Assembly (NCBI GenBank): GCA_052169645.1
Contig: JBQNCA010000013.1
Coordinates: forward strand, 1 to 47,718
Direction: 5' to 3'
Length of the DNA stretch: 47,718 nt
Origin: JAIKWW01 sp052169645
GTDB taxonomy: Bacteria; Bacillota; Clostridia; Peptostreptococcales; Anaerovoracaceae
A model generated the notes under the pieces. The model saw only the letters and a program-made list of their open reading frames with translations. It was not told the DNA's origin and made no database searches. This document shows, piece by piece, positions 26,056-35,766 of the stretch. The translations under genes and the position numbers were made by a program. The first letter of the stretch is position 1, and the number at the start of each line of letters is the position of its first letter.

Positions 26056-27456
26056 ATGCGTTTTAAACGTGAAGTAGATTTAATTCACGGAAGTATAGGC
26101 GACAAGATGATAATGTTTGTGCTTCCGTTGGCTGCAACCGGGATGTTGCAGCAATTTTTCAATGCCGCCGATATAGCCATAATAGGGAGCTGTGTCAGCA
26201 GTGATGCAATGGCGGCGGTAGGGAGCAACAGCCCGCTCATAACTCTGCTTGTAGGGCTTTTTCTCGGATTATCTCTCGGAACAAATGTAGTTATTTCCAA
26301 TTTTATCGGACAGAATAATAAAAAAGGAATTCATGCGGCTGTAGAAACTTCAATAATAATAGCTGTAATCAGCGGTTTATTTTTGGTAATTATAGGAGAA
26401 ATATTTGCACCTATAATATTAAGGTGGATGGAAGTTCCCGATAAAGTTTTTGATATGGCGCTGCTCTATCTCAGAATTTATATTGCAGGTATGCCGGCGG
26501 TGCTGCTGTATAATTTTGAAGCGTCTATTTTCAGGAGCAGAGGCAACACCCGAACTCCGCTGACAGTCCTTACGGTTTCGGGGATAATAAATGTATTTTT
26601 AAATTTATTTTTTGTTCTGATTTGTCATATGACGGTTGACGGAGTGGCTCTTGCAACCGTAATAGCGAATCTTATAAGTGCAATTGTGCTGTTTGCAGCA
26701 TTGAGAAAGGAAAAATCCGAGATAAGATTAAAGTCGATAAAATTGGGTTTTGATGCCGGAATTATGAAACGTATATTTGCTATAGGCATACCGGCAGGTG
26801 TGCAGGGGACTCTTTTTTCCTTTTCAAATATAATAATCCAATCGGCAATAAACAGTCTGGGAGCTGATGCCATGGCAGGTTCGGCGGCAGGCTTCAACAT
26901 AGAAATTTTGATATATTTTATGGTGAATGCATACGGTCAGGCGGGAACGACTTTCATAGGTCAGAACTACGGTGCAGGAAATCCTGAACGCTGTGTCAGG
27001 ATCATGCGATTATGCCTGATGCAGATGATGATATTTGCAGTTGCGGGAAGCATAGCGATTCTTATTTCGGGCAGACAGCTGCTTTCCTTTTTCAACGATA
27101 ATCCTCAGGTACTTGATTTCGGATATGAACGCATTAAAATTATAGTAACCTTTCAAATTTTAAACGGGATGATAGAAGTTTTTTCAGGGTGCATGAGAGG
27201 CTACGGCCATTCCATGGCACCTGCTGTGATGTCTTTGATCGGAGTTTGCGCAATAAGAATAATATGGGTGTTTACGGTATTCGGATATTTCCATACATAT
27301 GAGATATTGCTGGCGGTTTACCCTATAAGCTGGGCGGTTACGGTTATTGCATTATTCATAGGGTATATTTATTTGAAGAAAACGGCTTTGCAAAGTTTTT
27401 TTGCGGACAGCTCCGCTTTTAATATGCAAAAGCGAAATCAGAGCATTCAGTCCTGA
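26056..27456 (+). CDS. MATE-family multidrug exporter
   Basis: A 466-residue membrane protein with about twelve transmembrane segments in two similar halves, the standard MATE size. Family features include the start DLIHGSIGDKMIMFVLPLAATGMLQ-type segment, the FNAADIAIIG motif of helix 1 and QNYGAGNPERC in the second half. The family exports cationic drugs or metabolites in exchange for Na+ or H+. AGGTGAGG precedes the ATG. It is a single gene divergent from the two-component system, which might regulate it; substrate unknown. Confidence 0.93.
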   Translation: MRFKREVDLIHGSIGDKMIMFVLPLAATGMLQQFFNAADIAIIGSCVSSDAMAAVGSNSPLITLLVGLFLGLSLGTNVVISNFIGQNNKKGIHAAVETSIIIAVISGLFLVIIGEIFAPIILRWMEVPDKVFDMALLYLRIYIAGMPAVLLYNFEASIFRSRGNTRTPLTVLTVSGIINVFLNLFFVLICHMTVDGVALATVIANLISAIVLFAALRKEKSEIRLKSIKLGFDAGIMKRIFAIGIPAGVQGTLFSFSNIIIQSAINSLGADAMAGSAAGFNIEILIYFMVNAYGQAGTTFIGQNYGAGNPERCVRIMRLCLMQMMIFAVAGSIAILISGRQLLSFFNDNPQVLDFGYERIKIIVTFQILNGMIEVFSGCMRGYGHSMAPAVMSLIGVCAIRIIWVFTVFGYFHTYEILLAVYPISWAVTVIALFIGYIYLKKTALQSFFADSSAFNMQKRNQSIQS

Positions 27457-27588
27457 GCTTATATAGCTGTCCGGTTTGCCTTTAATGTTTAAATGTTCGG
27501 GATATAAGTGAAGCTGAAAATAAATGTTTCTAAGGTGTTAAAATATAAGCTCTTGATTCAAAGTCTGACAAATAAAGTGAGGTAAAGT

Positions 27589-28845
27589 ATGGCTGTAACG
27601 GGATTGAATGATACTCCATCGGGAGAAAGACTGCATATAGGATTTTTCGGACGGAGAAATGCCGGTAAATCAAGTATTGTAAATGCAGTGACAGGGCAGG
27701 ATTTAGCTGTGGTATCGGATACGAAAGGAACTACTACAGATCCGGTAATGAAAGCTATGGAGCTTTTGCCTATAGGAGCTGTAATGATAATAGATACTCC
27801 GGGCTTTGACGATGAGGGAAAACTGGGAGAACTGCGAGTAAAAAAAACCCGACAGATTTTAAATCGGACGGATGTTGCGGTTTTGGTAATAGATATCTCG
27901 GAGGGAATGGGAGCTGCCGACAGGCAGCTTATTGAAATTTTTAAAGAGAGAGCCATTCCTTATATCATCGCATGGAACAAATATGATTTGGCAGATGATT
28001 ATTCGTATAAGAAATCGTTGAAGGAAATGAAAACAGCTGAAGACGGTAAAATCGTTTATGCTGAAATTTATGTAAGTGCAGTTAAGAACATAAATATTAA
28101 TGAGCTTAAAGAGCTGATAGCTCAAATCGGCAAAGGCAAAGAGCCTTCGGCATGTCTTGTTTCGGATTTAGTCAGCATGGGAGATATAGTGATTTTAGTA
28201 ATTCCTATAGATGAATCCGCACCCAAGGGCAGAATTATACTTCCGCAGCAGCAGGTGCTCAGAGAACTGTTGGACAGCGGCGCAGCAGCTATGTGCGTTA
28301 GAGATACGGAACTTAAATCGCTGATAGACGATTTAAAAGTGAAGCCTGCCATGGTGATTACGGACAGTCAAGTATTCGGAAGCGTTTCGGAGATAGTCCC
28401 TCGGGATATACCTTTGACATCGTTTTCCATACTTATGGCTCGCTATAAAGGCTTTCTGGAAACGGCGGTAAAAGGTATCGCTACAGTGGAAAATTTGAGC
28501 GACGGAGATAAAGTGCTTATATCCGAGGGCTGTACGCATCACAGGCAATGTAACGATATAGGTACGGTAAAAATTCCCAAATGGCTTTCGTCGTATACAG
28601 ATAAAAAAGTTTTCATAGAAACATCTTCAGGCAGAGATTTTCCGGAGGATTTGTCCGAATATGCCTTGGTTATACACTGTGGAGGCTGCATGCTGACGGA
28701 AAAGGATATGGTTTACCGTATGAAGTGTGCGGAAAACCAAAATATACCGTTTACAAATTACGGCATTACCATTGCATACACTCAGGGCATATTGGAACGC
28801 AGTATATCTGTATTTCCGCAGCTGTCCGAAATCTTGAACTCGTAA
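27589..28845 (+). CDS. hydF: [FeFe]-hydrogenase H-cluster maturation GTPase HydF
   Basis: A 418-residue scaffold and GTPase on which the 2Fe subcluster is assembled before transfer to hydrogenase. The GTPase domain has G1 GRRNAGKSS, G3 DTPGFDD and G4 NKYD. The cluster-binding C-terminal part has EGCTHHRQC and, about 50 residues on, HCGGCM, matching the CxH...HCxxC pattern of HydF. AAAGTGAGGT precedes the ATG. The partners HydE and HydG and the hydrogenase are not in this window. It implies that the organism makes or uses H2. Confidence 0.96.
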   Translation: MAVTGLNDTPSGERLHIGFFGRRNAGKSSIVNAVTGQDLAVVSDTKGTTTDPVMKAMELLPIGAVMIIDTPGFDDEGKLGELRVKKTRQILNRTDVAVLVIDISEGMGAADRQLIEIFKERAIPYIIAWNKYDLADDYSYKKSLKEMKTAEDGKIVYAEIYVSAVKNININELKELIAQIGKGKEPSACLVSDLVSMGDIVILVIPIDESAPKGRIILPQQQVLRELLDSGAAAMCVRDTELKSLIDDLKVKPAMVITDSQVFGSVSEIVPRDIPLTSFSILMARYKGFLETAVKGIATVENLSDGDKVLISEGCTHHRQCNDIGTVKIPKWLSSYTDKKVFIETSSGRDFPEDLSEYALVIHCGGCMLTEKDMVYRMKCAENQNIPFTNYGITIAYTQGILERSISVFPQLSEILNS

Positions 28846-29069
28846 GAAATTGAGAGTTGTAAAATTTATGAGTCCATATATATTGAAAATCGGGTCACAT
28901 CGTTTTATTACAATATTATGTAATTTGTCATTTTCAACCAAAAAAATAGTAATTGCCCCTTCAAGTATGATATATTATAGAAGTGAAAAAGTGACATTTG
29001 ATTATATTTATGACATTTAAATGAAGGTATGAAAAACAGACCTTATAATTTATGAGAGGAGGTGAAAAA

Positions 29070-30203
29070 ATGAAAAAGCTGCATAGAATTTTACTTACCG
29101 TTCTTGGAGCGCTGTGCGGATTGGGTGTATATTTTATTATTGAATTTACTATACGGGAACTCACAAAAAAAGACGAATTGGCTATGCCGTTGACGATAGC
29201 TGTTTCCGCAGCTTGCGTGATTGCCGGTGCAATTATTTTCTATCTTATCGCACCTGCTTTCCATAATGGTGTCCGGAGAATGAGTCAGAAAATTGATATT
29301 TCTTTGCAGAAAGTTTCTCCGCAGGAGTTGATATTCGGAACCATAGGACTGATATTGGGTTTACTTATAGCATTTTTGATAAGTCAGCTGTGGGCGGGTT
29401 TGCCTATACCGATGGTTAAGCTTTTGCTTACAGCGATAGCCTACATTCTGTTCGGATATCTGGGACTGCATATTTCTACAGGCAAGGCTAACGATTTGGC
29501 TGCAGGTTTTCGTCTCGTGTTTTCGGGGCGTAGCGTATCGGGAACAAAAGCTTCAAAGTCCGTCAAGGGTAAGGGCAAGGGTGCATCGCCTAAGATTCTC
29601 GATACCAGCGTAATCATAGACGGGCGTATAGCGGATATCATGAAGACGGGATTCATAGAAGGAACGGTAGTTATTCCCGAATTTGTACTTGTAGAGCTTA
29701 GACATATAGCGGATTCCGCCGACGGACTAAAAAGAAACAGAGGTCGCAGAGGCTTGGATATTCTCAATCGCATGCAGGAACAATTCGGCATAGAAATTTA
29801 CAATACGACAAATGAAAAATCCCTGGACAGCATACCTGAGGTGGATGTAAAGCTTTTGGAGCTGGCTTCGATTATGAACGGCAAGGTTGTGACCAATGAT
29901 TATAATCTCAACAAGGTTGCATCTATAAAGGGTGTGCCGGTGCTCAATATCAATGAGCTTGCAAACACTCTTAAGCCTGTCGTATTGCCGGGTGAAGAAA
30001 TGAGAATAGTTCCGCTTAAAGAGGGCAAGGAATACGGACAGGCGATAGCATATCTGGATGACGGAACGATGATAGTTGTAGAAGACGGTCGCCAATTTAT
30101 AGGTGAAGAAATTACGGTGATTGTTTCAAGTGTGCTTCAGACGGCTGCAGGTCGTATGATATTTGCAAAATCCCGCTCCAAGGGAGCGATAAGAGAAGAA
30201 TAA
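29070..30203 (+). CDS. PIN/TRAM-domain membrane protein, YacL type
   Basis: A 377-residue protein of the YacL family. Four hydrophobic segments occupy roughly residues 1-130, a basic linker (KSVKGKGKGASPK) follows, then a PIN nuclease-like domain from about 175 (ILDTSVIIDGRIADI, VELRHIAD) and a C-terminal TRAM RNA-binding domain. AGGAGGTG at 29058-29065 fixes the start at 29070; an in-frame ATG at 29052 would place the binding site inside the gene. The acidic residues of the PIN site are present. As in B. subtilis, it precedes ispD, here with a one-base stop-start overlap. Confidence 0.92.
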   Translation: MKKLHRILLTVLGALCGLGVYFIIEFTIRELTKKDELAMPLTIAVSAACVIAGAIIFYLIAPAFHNGVRRMSQKIDISLQKVSPQELIFGTIGLILGLLIAFLISQLWAGLPIPMVKLLLTAIAYILFGYLGLHISTGKANDLAAGFRLVFSGRSVSGTKASKSVKGKGKGASPKILDTSVIIDGRIADIMKTGFIEGTVVIPEFVLVELRHIADSADGLKRNRGRRGLDILNRMQEQFGIEIYNTTNEKSLDSIPEVDVKLLELASIMNGKVVTNDYNLNKVASIKGVPVLNINELANTLKPVVLPGEEMRIVPLKEGKEYGQAIAYLDDGTMIVVEDGRQFIGEEITVIVSSVLQTAAGRMIFAKSRSKGAIREE

Positions 30204-31408
30204 TGTATAAAGACTCTTTTGTAAGTGTAATAATAGCTGCCGCAGGCTCCTCTCGGAGAATGGGAGAACTTGACAAGCTGTATATGAACCTGGGGGGTGC
30301 GCCTGTTTTGGCGCACACTGCCCGGGTATTTGAATGTTCGGATATCATTGATGAAATAATAATCTCCTGTAAGGAAGGAACTGTTGATAAATGTATGAGA
30401 CAGATAGTTATTCCGTACGGGCTGAGCAAGGTGAAAGCGATAATTCCCGGAGGCGGCGAACGATATGAATCTGTGGGCAAAGCTATGGAGCTTGCGGATA
30501 AGACCGCTTCTGTGATAATGGTACATGACGGTGCCAGACCGTTTGTATCGGAGAATTTGATAAAGAAGGTGACGGAGGCTGCCGTAAAAAACGGTGCCGC
30601 CGTTCCATGCGTTCCGATAAAAGATACGGTCAAAAGTGTGAAAGAAGATAAAAAACTCATTATTGAGAAAACATTGGAGCGCAGCTGCCTGCGAGCAGTT
30701 CAGACACCGCAGGCTTTTGAAGCTCGGATATTGCACAAGGTCTATTCTCATATGAAAGAAAATCCTGAAGCTTTTAAAGCCGTTACCGATGATGCCTCCT
30801 TGGTGGAAGCCTTAGGCTATGAGGTTGTCGCCGTTGAAGGCGAAGAAAAAAATATAAAGCTGACAACACCGTCAGATATAAAGCTTGCAGAGTTTTTTTA
30901 TTCGGAGGAAAGACCTTTGACGAATACGGTACGAATCGGCAACGGGTATGATGTGCATGTTCTTGTAGAGGGACGACGTCTTGTACTTGGAGGCTGTGAA
31001 ATTATTTATGAAAAAGGTTTGTCGGGACATTCCGATGCGGACGTACTGCTTCATGCAATTATGGATGCTATGCTCGGAGCGGCTGCCGAGGGGGATATAG
31101 GCAGGCATTTTCCTGACAGCGACGAACGTTATAAAGATATAAGCAGCTTGGAGCTTTTGTCGAAAACGGAAAGTATTTTGACATCAAAGGGATATAGGGT
31201 CGGAAATATCGATGCGACCGTTGTTGCGGAGAAACCCAGGATAGCCCCTTATGTAGACAGGATGAGAGCAAATATCGCTTCAGTATTGAAAATATCCGTT
31301 GAGAGGATTAATATAAAGGGTACGACTACAGAGGGGCTGGGCTTTACCGGTCGGGGCGAAGGGATTGCAGCTTATGCGACAGCTCTTATCCTCAAGGATA
31401 AAATTTAG
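30203..31408 (+). CDS. ispDF: Bifunctional IspD-IspF (MEP isoprenoid pathway)
   Basis: A 401-residue fusion of two enzymes of the non-mevalonate pathway. Residues 1-230 are IspD, which joins CTP to methylerythritol phosphate (AAAGSSRRMG, VHDGARPFV, TDDASLVEALG). Residues from 239 are IspF, which cyclises the later intermediate (GNGYDVH and GHSDADVLLHA with metal-binding Asp and His). The intervening IspE is not fused or adjacent. The ATG overlaps the yacL stop (TAATG). In many Firmicutes the two enzymes are separate neighbouring genes. Confidence 0.96.
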   Translation: MYKDSFVSVIIAAAGSSRRMGELDKLYMNLGGAPVLAHTARVFECSDIIDEIIISCKEGTVDKCMRQIVIPYGLSKVKAIIPGGGERYESVGKAMELADKTASVIMVHDGARPFVSENLIKKVTEAAVKNGAAVPCVPIKDTVKSVKEDKKLIIEKTLERSCLRAVQTPQAFEARILHKVYSHMKENPEAFKAVTDDASLVEALGYEVVAVEGEEKNIKLTTPSDIKLAEFFYSEERPLTNTVRIGNGYDVHVLVEGRRLVLGGCEIIYEKGLSGHSDADVLLHAIMDAMLGAAAEGDIGRHFPDSDERYKDISSLELLSKTESILTSKGYRVGNIDATVVAEKPRIAPYVDRMRANIASVLKISVERINIKGTTTEGLGFTGRGEGIAAYATALILKDKI

Positions 31409-31421
31409 GAGGAATATAGAC

Positions 31422-33152
31422 ATGAAAATGTCAAAGATGTATATAAGAACTTTGAGAGAGGTTCCTGCCGAAGCGGTGATACCTAGTCATATACTTATGC
31501 TCCGTGCAGGATTTATCAGAAAGACCGTATCGGGAATTTACGGTTATATGCCTCTCGGCTACAGAGTTTTGCGCAAAATTGAGCAGATAGTAAGAGAAGA
31601 AATGGATGCTTCCGGCGGACAGGAGATTCTCATGTCCGCACTTCAGCCTGCGGAGCTGTGGGAGGAAAGCGGACGCTGGGGTGACTACGGCCCCGAGATG
31701 TGGCGTATACATGATAGAAATGATCGTGAATTCTGTCTCGGACCTACACACGAAGAAATTTTTACGGATATCGTGAGAAATGAGGTCAGCTCCTATCGCC
31801 AAATGCCTTTAAATCTCTATCAGATTCAGACAAAATACAGAGATGAAGCACGTCCTCGCTTCGGACTTATAAGAAGCCGTGAATTTGTTATGAAGGATGC
31901 GTATTCGTTTGACAGAGATGAAGCAGGTCTTGATGAAAGCTATAAAACTATGTATGATGCATATACTCGTATTTTTACCAGAGTAGGGCTGAAATTTCGT
32001 GCTGTAGAAGCAGATACGGGAGCTATAGGAGGCACCGGTTCACATGAGTTTCAGGCGCTTGCCGATACGGGTGAGAGCAGCATTGCATTCTGTGAAAAAT
32101 GCAATATGGCAGCTACTGATGAAAGTGCGGTTTGCTGTGATGCTCCCGCTTCGGACGATGATATGCTGTCTTTGGAAAAGAAGTCTACTCCGGGAACAAA
32201 GACCATAGATGCCGTGGCGGAGTTTCTCGGACTTGATAAAACAAAGACCATAAAAGCTTTGCTGTATGCAATTTATGATGAAAACGGCGATATCGGGAAT
32301 TATGTTGCGGCATTTGTTCGAGGCGACAGAGAAGCAAATGAAGTGAAGCTCTGTAACGCTTTGGGAGTAAGAGAGCATGAGCTTGTATTTGCCGATGAGG
32401 TTAAAATGGCGGATGTGACAGGTTGTGTGGGCGGTTTTACGGGACCTATGGGACTGCATGATTGCATAATAGTTGTGGACAGTGAGCTTCCGGGACAGAA
32501 GAATCTCTGTGCGGGAGCGAATGAAAAAGATTACCACTATATCAATATGAATTATGGGCGTGATTACAAGGGCGATATTATTGCAAACATAAAGATGATT
32601 CAGGAGGGTGATCCTTGTCCCGTATGCGGAGCGTCGCTAAAGTTCAAGAGAGGGATAGAGGTAGGACAGGTCTTTAAACTCGGAACAAAATACAGCAATG
32701 CAATGGGCGCCGTATATAAAGACGAGAATATGAAGGAGCACAATATCGTAATGGGCTGCTACGGCATAGGAGTAAGCCGCACAATGGCGGCGGTTGTAGA
32801 ACAGTATCATGATGCCGACGGCATAATTTGGCCTCCTGCCATAGCTCCGTATCATGTAATTATAACCGTGATAAAGCCGAAAGATGTCGAAAGTGCGGCA
32901 CTTGCCGAAAAGCTGGAGTCGGAATTGACGGCAGAGGGCATAGAGGTTATGACGGACGACCGTGATGAAAGACCGGGAGTAAAGTTCAAGGATGCGGATC
33001 TTATGGGTATACCTGTGCGTATAACCGTAGGGAAAAAAGCCGCTGAGGGAATAGTGGAATACAAGCTGCGCACTGATGCGGAGGTTTCCGAGCTGAGTGC
33101 GGAGGAAGCTGTGAGCAAGACCGTAGAATATATAACGGAAGCTGTTAAATAG
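31422..33152 (+). CDS. proS: Prolyl-tRNA synthetase, bacterial type
   Basis: A 576-residue class II synthetase with the bacterial insertion domain. Motif 2 appears as YRDEARPRFGLIRSREF near residue 140. The INS editing domain, which hydrolyses alanyl-tRNA-Pro, fills about 250-370 and includes DAVAEFLGLDKTKTIKAL. Motif 3 and the anticodon-binding domain follow (GCYGIGVSRTMAAVVEQ). TTTAGGAGG overlaps the ispDF stop and fixes the ATG at 31422. No T-box precedes it, so it is not under that kind of proline control. Confidence 0.97.
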   Translation: MKMSKMYIRTLREVPAEAVIPSHILMLRAGFIRKTVSGIYGYMPLGYRVLRKIEQIVREEMDASGGQEILMSALQPAELWEESGRWGDYGPEMWRIHDRNDREFCLGPTHEEIFTDIVRNEVSSYRQMPLNLYQIQTKYRDEARPRFGLIRSREFVMKDAYSFDRDEAGLDESYKTMYDAYTRIFTRVGLKFRAVEADTGAIGGTGSHEFQALADTGESSIAFCEKCNMAATDESAVCCDAPASDDDMLSLEKKSTPGTKTIDAVAEFLGLDKTKTIKALLYAIYDENGDIGNYVAAFVRGDREANEVKLCNALGVREHELVFADEVKMADVTGCVGGFTGPMGLHDCIIVVDSELPGQKNLCAGANEKDYHYINMNYGRDYKGDIIANIKMIQEGDPCPVCGASLKFKRGIEVGQVFKLGTKYSNAMGAVYKDENMKEHNIVMGCYGIGVSRTMAAVVEQYHDADGIIWPPAIAPYHVIITVIKPKDVESAALAEKLESELTAEGIEVMTDDRDERPGVKFKDADLMGIPVRITVGKKAAEGIVEYKLRTDAEVSELSAEEAVSKTVEYITEAVK

Positions 33153-33245
33153 CGAACTGCTGTTTAAAAAATATTAAACAATTAATCTATGTATATCAAA
33201 AGATATGAAAAAACTTATTATTATTATGAAAGCGAGGGGAATTCA

Positions 33246-33734
33246 ATGAGCAAAAAATTTATTATTGAAATGGAAAACGGCGGTAAAATGGTAGGTGAGC
33301 TATATCCTGAAACAGCTCCACGCTCCGCTGCCAATTTTGAAGAATTGGCAAACGAAGGATTTTATGACGGACTCATCTTCCACAGAGTTATTCCGAGGTT
33401 TATGATACAGGGCGGAGATCCGGAAGGAACAGGCATGGGCGGTTCTCAGAACAGAATTCCGGGAGAATTTGCAAGTAACGGGTTCAAGAATGACCTCAAG
33501 CATACGAGAGGTGTGCTTTCCATGGCTCGTTCAATGCATCCTGATTCTGCAAGCTCTCAGTTCTTTATCATGGTTGAAGATTCTCCGCATCTCGACGGTG
33601 AATATGCAGCCTTCGGCAAGGTTTTAGAGGGCATGGAAGTTGCAGATGCTATTGTAAACGTGGATACCGACATGAGGGACAGACCTCGTGAGCCTCAGGT
33701 TATGAAGACGGTTCGTGTAGAAACTATAGAATAA
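33246..33734 (+). CDS. ppiB: Peptidyl-prolyl cis-trans isomerase, cyclophilin type
   Basis: A 162-residue cytosolic cyclophilin that speeds proline isomerisation. The active-site run GLIFHRVIPRFMIQGGDP carries the catalytic Arg, followed by MARSMHPDSASSQFFIMV. GAGGGG before the ATG at 33246 decides the start; the in-frame ATG at 33189 adds a Tyr-rich run foreign to the family. No signal peptide. It follows proS after 93 bases and ends before a terminator. Confidence 0.96.
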   Translation: MSKKFIIEMENGGKMVGELYPETAPRSAANFEELANEGFYDGLIFHRVIPRFMIQGGDPEGTGMGGSQNRIPGEFASNGFKNDLKHTRGVLSMARSMHPDSASSQFFIMVEDSPHLDGEYAAFGKVLEGMEVADAIVNVDTDMRDRPREPQVMKTVRVETIE

Positions 33735-33819
33735 CATAATGCAGTTTGAACGGGAGCAGTTCGGTATTCGTCCCGTTATGAGCATGAACTGTAACAAATA
33801 AAAGTGATTTGTGCTTACA

Positions 33820-33860
33820 GGCTGTGTAGCTGATATCCAATCGGTTATACAGTCTTTTTT
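33820..33860 (+). terminator. Terminator after the cyclophilin gene
   Basis: Ten base pairs with three G-U (33820-33829 with 33845-33854), loop of about 15, then six T. The 189-base gap before bioB also holds a shorter inverted repeat. Confidence 0.6.
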
Positions 33861-33923
33861 CAATGTGTAGGCAATTTGTTCGGAAGGGTGCATATATGCA
33901 CTGCGTTAAATGGAGAAAATATA

Positions 33924-34889
33924 ATGGTGAGAGAGCTTGCGGAAAAGGTGTTGAACGGGGAGCGGATTTCAAAAGCCGAAGCATTGCTGCTGTACGATCA
34001 GCCGCTTGATGAATTGAGTGAATATGCGGATATAATACGCAGAAAATATTGTGATAACAGCTTTGACATATGTACGATAATAAATGCAAAGAGCGGAAAT
34101 TGCAGTGAGGACTGTAAGTTTTGCGCTCAGTCCGCTTACAGCATGACGGATACGGAATATTATCCGCTGATGTCCGCCGATGAAATAGTTGAGAGGGCAA
34201 GAGAGGATTACCGGCAGGGTATCTTAAGATTTTCCATTGTAACCTCAGGCAAAAAATTGTCGGATGCGGAAGTTGATCTCATGTGTGATACCGTCAAGCG
34301 TATAAGCGATGAAGTAGGCGTTTCCGTATGTGTATCATTCGGACTTCTTGATGAAACGCAGTTCAGAAAATTAAAGGAAGCAGGAGCTGATAGAGTTCAC
34401 AACAATTTGGAAAGCTCGGAAAATAATTTCCCCAATGTCTGTACGACACACAGCTTTCAAGATAAAGTGACGGCTATTCGTGCCGCACAGGCTGCGGGGC
34501 TGAGTGTTTGCAGCGGGGGAATCATGGGTTTGGGCGAATCAGTTGAGGATAGAATAGATATGGCGATAGCACTGCGGGAGATGGATATAAAAAGCGTGCC
34601 TGTCAATATGTTGAATGCCATACAGGGAACTCCGTTTATAGATAACGAACGCATCAGTGATGAAGAGCTGCAACGAATAGTAGCGGTTTACAGGTTCATA
34701 CTCCCCGATGCGGCTATACGCCTGGCAGGAGGAAGAGGACTGCTCAGGGATAAAGGCGAAGCCTGTTTCAGATCCGGAGCGAATGCCGCAATTTCGGGTG
34801 ATATGTTGACGACGGCGGGAATTACCGTAAAAACGGACATGGAAATGATTGAAAAGCTGGAATATAAGCCGGAACTGTGCAAGGACTGA
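33924..34889 (+). CDS. bioB: Biotin synthase
   Basis: A 321-residue radical SAM enzyme that inserts sulfur into dethiobiotin. The radical SAM cysteines are C60, C64 and C67 in CSEDCKFC. Downstream NNLESSE, the GGIMGLGE motif and NAIQGTPF follow the family order. TGGAGA precedes the ATG at 33924; the longer frame from 33876 has no family match. It stands alone without bioA, D or F, so the organism may salvage dethiobiotin or carry the rest elsewhere. No BirA operator is recognisable upstream. Confidence 0.96.
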   Translation: MVRELAEKVLNGERISKAEALLLYDQPLDELSEYADIIRRKYCDNSFDICTIINAKSGNCSEDCKFCAQSAYSMTDTEYYPLMSADEIVERAREDYRQGILRFSIVTSGKKLSDAEVDLMCDTVKRISDEVGVSVCVSFGLLDETQFRKLKEAGADRVHNNLESSENNFPNVCTTHSFQDKVTAIRAAQAAGLSVCSGGIMGLGESVEDRIDMAIALREMDIKSVPVNMLNAIQGTPFIDNERISDEELQRIVAVYRFILPDAAIRLAGGRGLLRDKGEACFRSGANAAISGDMLTTAGITVKTDMEMIEKLEYKPELCKD

Positions 34890-34902
34890 TATCCCGTGAG
34901 CA

Positions 34903-34966
34903 GGGTAGAGCAGACCGAGTGCACAGGCTTAATTTTCTCAATAGCAGTCTGATGTACCCATTTTTG
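34903..34966 (+). terminator. Terminator after bioB
   Basis: Two five-base-pair helices separated by a 3x3 internal loop (34903-34907 with 34955-34959; 34911-34915 with 34947-34951), then ATTTTTG. Confidence 0.5.
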
Positions 34967-34989
34967 AGTAAATCGAGCCGATGTAGCAT

Positions 34990-35766
34990 CTAATTGCAAG
35001 GAAGGCAGACGAGAGCTTCTGAATCGTGAAGACTGACCTTTTTCAGAGAAATATCTATGCCGTAAAGCTCGGAAAGCTTGGTTTCGGTAAGGACATCTTC
35101 GGGAGCACCGTTTATGACGGTGCTCCCGTTGCGCAGAACGAAAATTCGGCTGGCATGCAGAAGCGCCTGATTAGGGTCATGAGTTGAAAAAATCACGGTA
35201 TAGCCTTTATCGGCAAGTGCGGATATGCGTTTCATAACCTTATACTGATTACCGTAGTCCAAATTTGCAGTAGGCTCGTCCATCAGCAAAATCTTTGCGT
35301 CCTGTATAAGCGCTCGAGCCAACAGAACGAGCTGACGTTCTCCACCGCTGATGTTTCCGCAGCCTCGGTAGCTGAGATGCACTATACCGAGGCTGTCAAG
35401 TATTTCGAGTGCATGAGATTTCTGGGCAGCGGACGGAGATTCAAAGGCTTTTAACGAATTTGTAGTACCCATCAGAACCGTATCCAATACGGTGTAGTTG
35501 AAGGTCGGAGTTATGTTTTGAGGTATGTATGCGATTTCCTTTGCTATTTCGGCACGGGTAAGAGTCTGCATATCTTTTCCGTTCAATAATATTTCACCCT
35601 GATTTGCTTTAAGAAAACCGAGTATGCATTTAAAAAATGTACTCTTTCCTGCACCGTTAGGACCGAGAACAGCTGTAAGATCACCATCTTCCGAGGAAAA
35701 TTCGACATTGTGAAGCGTTTCCTTGTTGCCGTATGAAAATGTGAGATTTTGAACTTTAATACTCAT
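34990..35766 (-). CDS. FecE-type ABC importer ATPase
   Basis: A 258-residue ATPase for uptake of an iron-siderophore, cobalamin or similar metal chelate. Walker A is GPNGAGKST near residue 36, the signature is ISGGERQ, Walker B is ILLMDEPTANLD and the switch His is in FSTHDPN. AGGAGG sits just before the ATG. Its start overlaps the end of the permease gene by 11 bases (35756-35766), so the two form one unit. It converges on bioB. The matching binding protein is encoded divergently 2 kb away at 37296. Confidence 0.93.
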   Translation of the reverse strand: MSIKVQNLTFSYGNKETLHNVEFSSEDGDLTAVLGPNGAGKSTFFKCILGFLKANQGEILLNGKDMQTLTRAEIAKEIAYIPQNITPTFNYTVLDTVLMGTTNSLKAFESPSAAQKSHALEILDSLGIVHLSYRGCGNISGGERQLVLLARALIQDAKILLMDEPTANLDYGNQYKVMKRISALADKGYTVIFSTHDPNQALLHASRIFVLRNGSTVINGAPEDVLTETKLSELYGIDISLKKVSLHDSEALVCLPCN

